DNA of 8,417 bases from Chthoniobacter sp. (GTDB taxonomy: Bacteria; Verrucomicrobiota; Verrucomicrobiia; Chthoniobacterales; Chthoniobacteraceae), in the NCBI GenBank assembly GCA_025351065.1, contig JANXWQ010000279.1:1-8417 (forward strand), read 5' to 3'. Below, piece by piece: positions 6,560 through 8,417 of this stretch (position 1 is the first letter of the stretch; the number at the start of each line of letters is the position of its first letter). A program made the position numbers and the translations under genes. The notes below the pieces were generated by a model. The model ran no database searches. It saw nothing but the letters and a program-made list of their open reading frames with translations, and was not told the origin of the DNA.

Positions 6560-7420
6560 TTACTTTTTTGTCCCGTAGGCGCGCACGAAGTCGATGCACT
6601 GCTTCACCTCGGCGAGGTTGTCCTCCATTTTATACTCGTACTCGACCGAGACCGGCCCGTCGAAGCCCTGCGCCTTGTATTCGTCGAGGATGCCGGTCAC
6701 GTCGCTGACGCCAGTGCCGAAGGGCACGTCGTGGCCGCTGGGCAGCGGAGCGTGCAGATCCTTGAGGTGGCTGCTGACGATGTGGCCTTTGAGGATTTTG
6801 ATGGCGTCCACGGGCTTCAGCCCGCTGCGCACCCAGTGCCCAGTGTCGGCGCAGGAGCCGATGCGCGGGTCGCGGTCTTTCACCACGCTGAGGATGTATT
6901 CGGGATCCCACATTTTGTAGTTCGGGTCGTTGTCGCGCTTGGGGTGGTCATGGAAGCCGACCTTGATGTCGTACTCCTTCACCAGCGGCTCAAAGGTGTC
7001 GATGGCATCCACCGATTCCGTGTTGAGGACACGGATGCCGAAGCTCTTGGCAAACTCGAAAACCTTGCGCGATTCGGCGGCGTTTTTCGACAGCCCGACC
7101 ACACCATATGCCACGGGCGTGATGCCTTTCTCCTTCAGCTTCGCCTTCACTTTGTCCCACACCTCGGGTGGGGAGTTGTGGTCAAATTTCACGTCGGCCT
7201 GCTCCGGCGAAAGTTTCTGGCCGGGAAAAAACTCGATGACCTTGCCGCCGGCTGCGGCGGTTTTGTCGATGGCTTCGAGGACGCTGAAATGATTGAACGT
7301 CCACGCTTGGCAGCCAATGGCGAAGCCGCCCTGCTTCAGCGCATCCGGGAGGGGCGGTGCGGCGTGGGCGGCGGTGACGGTGGCGAGGGCGAGGATGAGG
7401 AGGGCGGGGAGTTTGGTCAT
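6560..7420 (-). CDS. Exported sugar phosphate isomerase/epimerase-like TIM-barrel protein
   Basis: This 286-residue protein belongs to the xylose-isomerase-like TIM-barrel superfamily (PF01261 type). Members isomerise, epimerise or otherwise act on sugars, often with a divalent metal. Residues 1-20 are a signal peptide: Lys3, a Leu/Ala core, and AHA before A21. The protein is therefore probably periplasmic, where phosphorylated sugars are scarce, so 'sugar phosphate' in the family name may not describe its substrate. Likely metal or catalytic residues, by family pattern, are E63 (VIEFFPGQ), E135 (NTES), H157/H159 (GFHDHPK), D192 and H195 (CADTGHW), H218 with K220-D221 (SSHLKDLH), and E260 (SVEYEY). 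All barrel-strand signatures seem present and the length is normal for the family. The ATG at 7420 is supported by the signal peptide, and no Shine-Dalgarno is visible. The gene converges on the transporter gene and is probably transcribed alone. Exported relatives are common in Planctomycetes and Verrucomicrobia. The exact reaction is unknown. Confidence 0.9.
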   Translation of the reverse strand: MTKLPALLILALATVTAAHAAPPLPDALKQGGFAIGCQAWTFNHFSVLEAIDKTAAAGGKVIEFFPGQKLSPEQADVKFDHNSPPEVWDKVKAKLKEKGITPVAYGVVGLSKNAAESRKVFEFAKSFGIRVLNTESVDAIDTFEPLVKEYDIKVGFHDHPKRDNDPNYKMWDPEYILSVVKDRDPRIGSCADTGHWVRSGLKPVDAIKILKGHIVSSHLKDLHAPLPSGHDVPFGTGVSDVTGILDEYKAQGFDGPVSVEYEYKMEDNLAEVKQCIDFVRAYGTKK

Positions 7421-7494
7421 GCGGTGAAGAATGGGCGACGGGGCACATTCTTAGGAAGGATGAAAAGCGGACGCTGGGTTGGCGGGTGGTTTTG

Positions 7495-7613
7495 TTTTTT
7501 AACGCAGAGGCGCAGAGGACGCAGAGGACGGGAATGAATTTAACGATCTTCGTGAGGCGGATACGGCTGAGCCAAACCTCTGCGCTCTCTGCGCCTCTGC
7601 GTTTTCAAAAAAA
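7495..7613. repeat. Long inverted repeat built of GCAGAG units
   Basis: Two 27-base arms, 7501-7527 and 7577-7603, are reverse complements with only two mismatches. Each is itself a run of GCAGAGG-like units spaced 8-10 bases apart. Outside the arms lie T6 (7495-7500) and A7 (7607-7613), which nearly extend the stem. The 49-base centre (7528-7576) shows no gene. The element fills most of the gap between the isomerase-like gene and the LRR gene and ends 24 bases from the LRR stop codon. From memory, GCAGAG-rich inverted repeats of this sort occur between genes in many environmental bacteria. No transposase is present, so any mobility would need help from elsewhere. It may act as a transcript-end hairpin. 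Confidence 0.85.
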
Positions 7614-7637
7614 CCAACGGTCGGCCAGCCGCGCCGC

Positions 7638-8417
7638 CTACTTTTTCTTCGCATCCCACGCGGCCCAGAACTCCTCTGCGGTGGTGGCGGCGTGCCGGGT
7701 GGCGGCGTTCCACTCGTGGCCGAGGTACTGGAGCTTGGTGAGTTTGCGCAGCGCTTCGGTGTAGTTGGTTTGGCTTGGCAGAATGACTTCGGTGAGTCCG
7801 GGAAATTCGGCGAGCTGCCGGCAGTCGAGGAAGCCGGTGCCATTGAGGTGGACGACGGTCAGCGGCGCACCGGCGAGCGCGCTGAGATCCCAGACGCGGC
7901 TGCCGCCGGCGCGCAGTTCGCGCACGGGCTGGTCGCGCAGCGCGGCGAGGTCGCCGACGGGCAGGCCGGTGAGGTTGATGGTGAACTGCCCGTCGGCGGT
8001 CTGCTCCACGGCGTCGGGCGGCAGAGCTTTGGGGCAGGCGCGCTGGAGGGCGGTGCGGACGGGGCCGGCTTTGGCCAGGGCGGGAAAAATCTCGCTCCAA
8101 AATGTTTTGGCCGGCATGGCGTTGGACGCGCGGGTGTCCATCTGGATGCTGACCAGCTTGGGCAGCTCGCGGAGGCAGGCGCAGTCGATGGCCTGCGCGG
8201 GCAGGCGGATTTCCGTGAGGCCGGTGGCGGTGGTGAGCGGGGTGAGGTCGAAGATCAAAGGGCAGCGTTCGAGGCTGAGGGTGCGCAGTTTGGTTTTGCC
8301 CGCGAGCGGCGTGAGGTCGGAGACGCGGGTGTCGTTGAGCGAAAGGGTTTCGATGACCGGCGTGGCGAAGACGCTGAGGTCGGCGATGGGCGTGTTGTTG
8401 GCGTGGACGCTGGTGAG
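7638..8417 (-). CDS. Leucine-rich-repeat protein, C-terminal part (5' end outside window)
   Basis: These 259 codons are the end of a larger protein. The frame stays open to the window edge at 8417. A TTG at 8258 is internal, since the LRR pattern continues upstream of it (LSLNDTRVSDLTPLAG at about residues 25-40, counting from the edge). Repeats follow the pattern L..L.L..T.V.DL.PL of internalin-type LRRs. Two modules end alike: CLRELPKL...PAKTFW (Phe-Trp at 106-107) and ALRKLTKL...TAEEFW (250-251). Between them is a short linker of about 35 residues, then a DGQFTINLTGLPVGDLAALR entry strand and more LRRs. From memory, this arrangement resembles the C-terminal part of Planctomycete and Verrucomicrobial Ser/Thr kinase-like LRR proteins, so an upstream kinase domain is plausible but not seen here. 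The role is probably protein binding. The stop is TAG, followed by the GCAGAG inverted repeat. Confidence 0.8.
   Translation of the reverse strand, partial: LTSVHANNTPIADLSVFATPVIETLSLNDTRVSDLTPLAGKTKLRTLSLERCPLIFDLTPLTTATGLTEIRLPAQAIDCACLRELPKLVSIQMDTRASNAMPAKTFWSEIFPALAKAGPVRTALQRACPKALPPDAVEQTADGQFTINLTGLPVGDLAALRDQPVRELRAGGSRVWDLSALAGAPLTVVHLNGTGFLDCRQLAEFPGLTEVILPSQTNYTEALRKLTKLQYLGHEWNAATRHAATTAEEFWAAWDAKKK

Noticed and set aside
6731..7537. 268-codon plus-strand frame opposite the isomerase-like gene
   Set aside because: It is antisense to a gene with a signal peptide and conserved active-site residues, and its end runs into the GCAGAG repeat.
7499..7620. Possible CRISPR array because of short repeated units
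   Set aside because: The units are GCAGAG-like, 8-10 bases apart, arranged as two inverted arms without unique spacers, and no cas genes are nearby.

Overview
The window is GC-rich and reads like a chromosomal stretch from a Verrucomicrobiota-type bacterium (Opitutales or Chthoniobacter-like). This is inferred from gene content, not from a marker gene. The clues are paralogous autotransporters with PATR-type passenger repeats, a leucine-rich-repeat protein of the kind fused to Ser/Thr kinases in Planctomycetes and Verrucomicrobia, an exported sugar isomerase/epimerase-like TIM barrel, and start sites without clear Shine-Dalgarno sequences. No mobile element with a transposase, no CRISPR array, and no rRNA or tRNA gene was found.

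Layout. Positions 1-1506 (+) hold the 3' part of an autotransporter whose passenger begins outside the window. A strong intrinsic terminator follows. Positions 1717-4620 (+) hold a complete 967-residue autotransporter paralogous to the first: signal peptide, passenger, helical segment and beta-barrel. It is followed by a near-copy of the same terminator. Positions 4684-4947 are non-coding, with an AT-rich palindromic block. Positions 4948-6444 (+) encode a sugar-porter-like major facilitator transporter. A degenerate 9-bp-period repeat with a hairpin (about 6450-6500) and an A/T-flanked bidirectional terminator (about 6507-6545) separate it from a convergent minus-strand gene (6560-7420) for an exported xylose-isomerase-like TIM-barrel protein. 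Positions 7421-7637 carry a long inverted repeat built of GCAGAG units. Positions 7638-8417 (-) are the C-terminal part of an LRR protein whose N-terminus lies beyond the window.

How the genes may work together. The two autotransporters probably display or secrete related passengers and look like a tandem duplication that kept the terminator. The MFS transporter and the exported isomerase-like protein are both plausibly linked to carbohydrate use, but they face each other across a terminator and are not one operon, so a shared pathway is only a suggestion. I see no obviously new multi-gene system. The most unusual things are the duplicated autotransporter-plus-terminator unit with a diverged Tyr/Gly linker, the two intergenic repeat types, and the duplicated LRR/Phe-Trp module.
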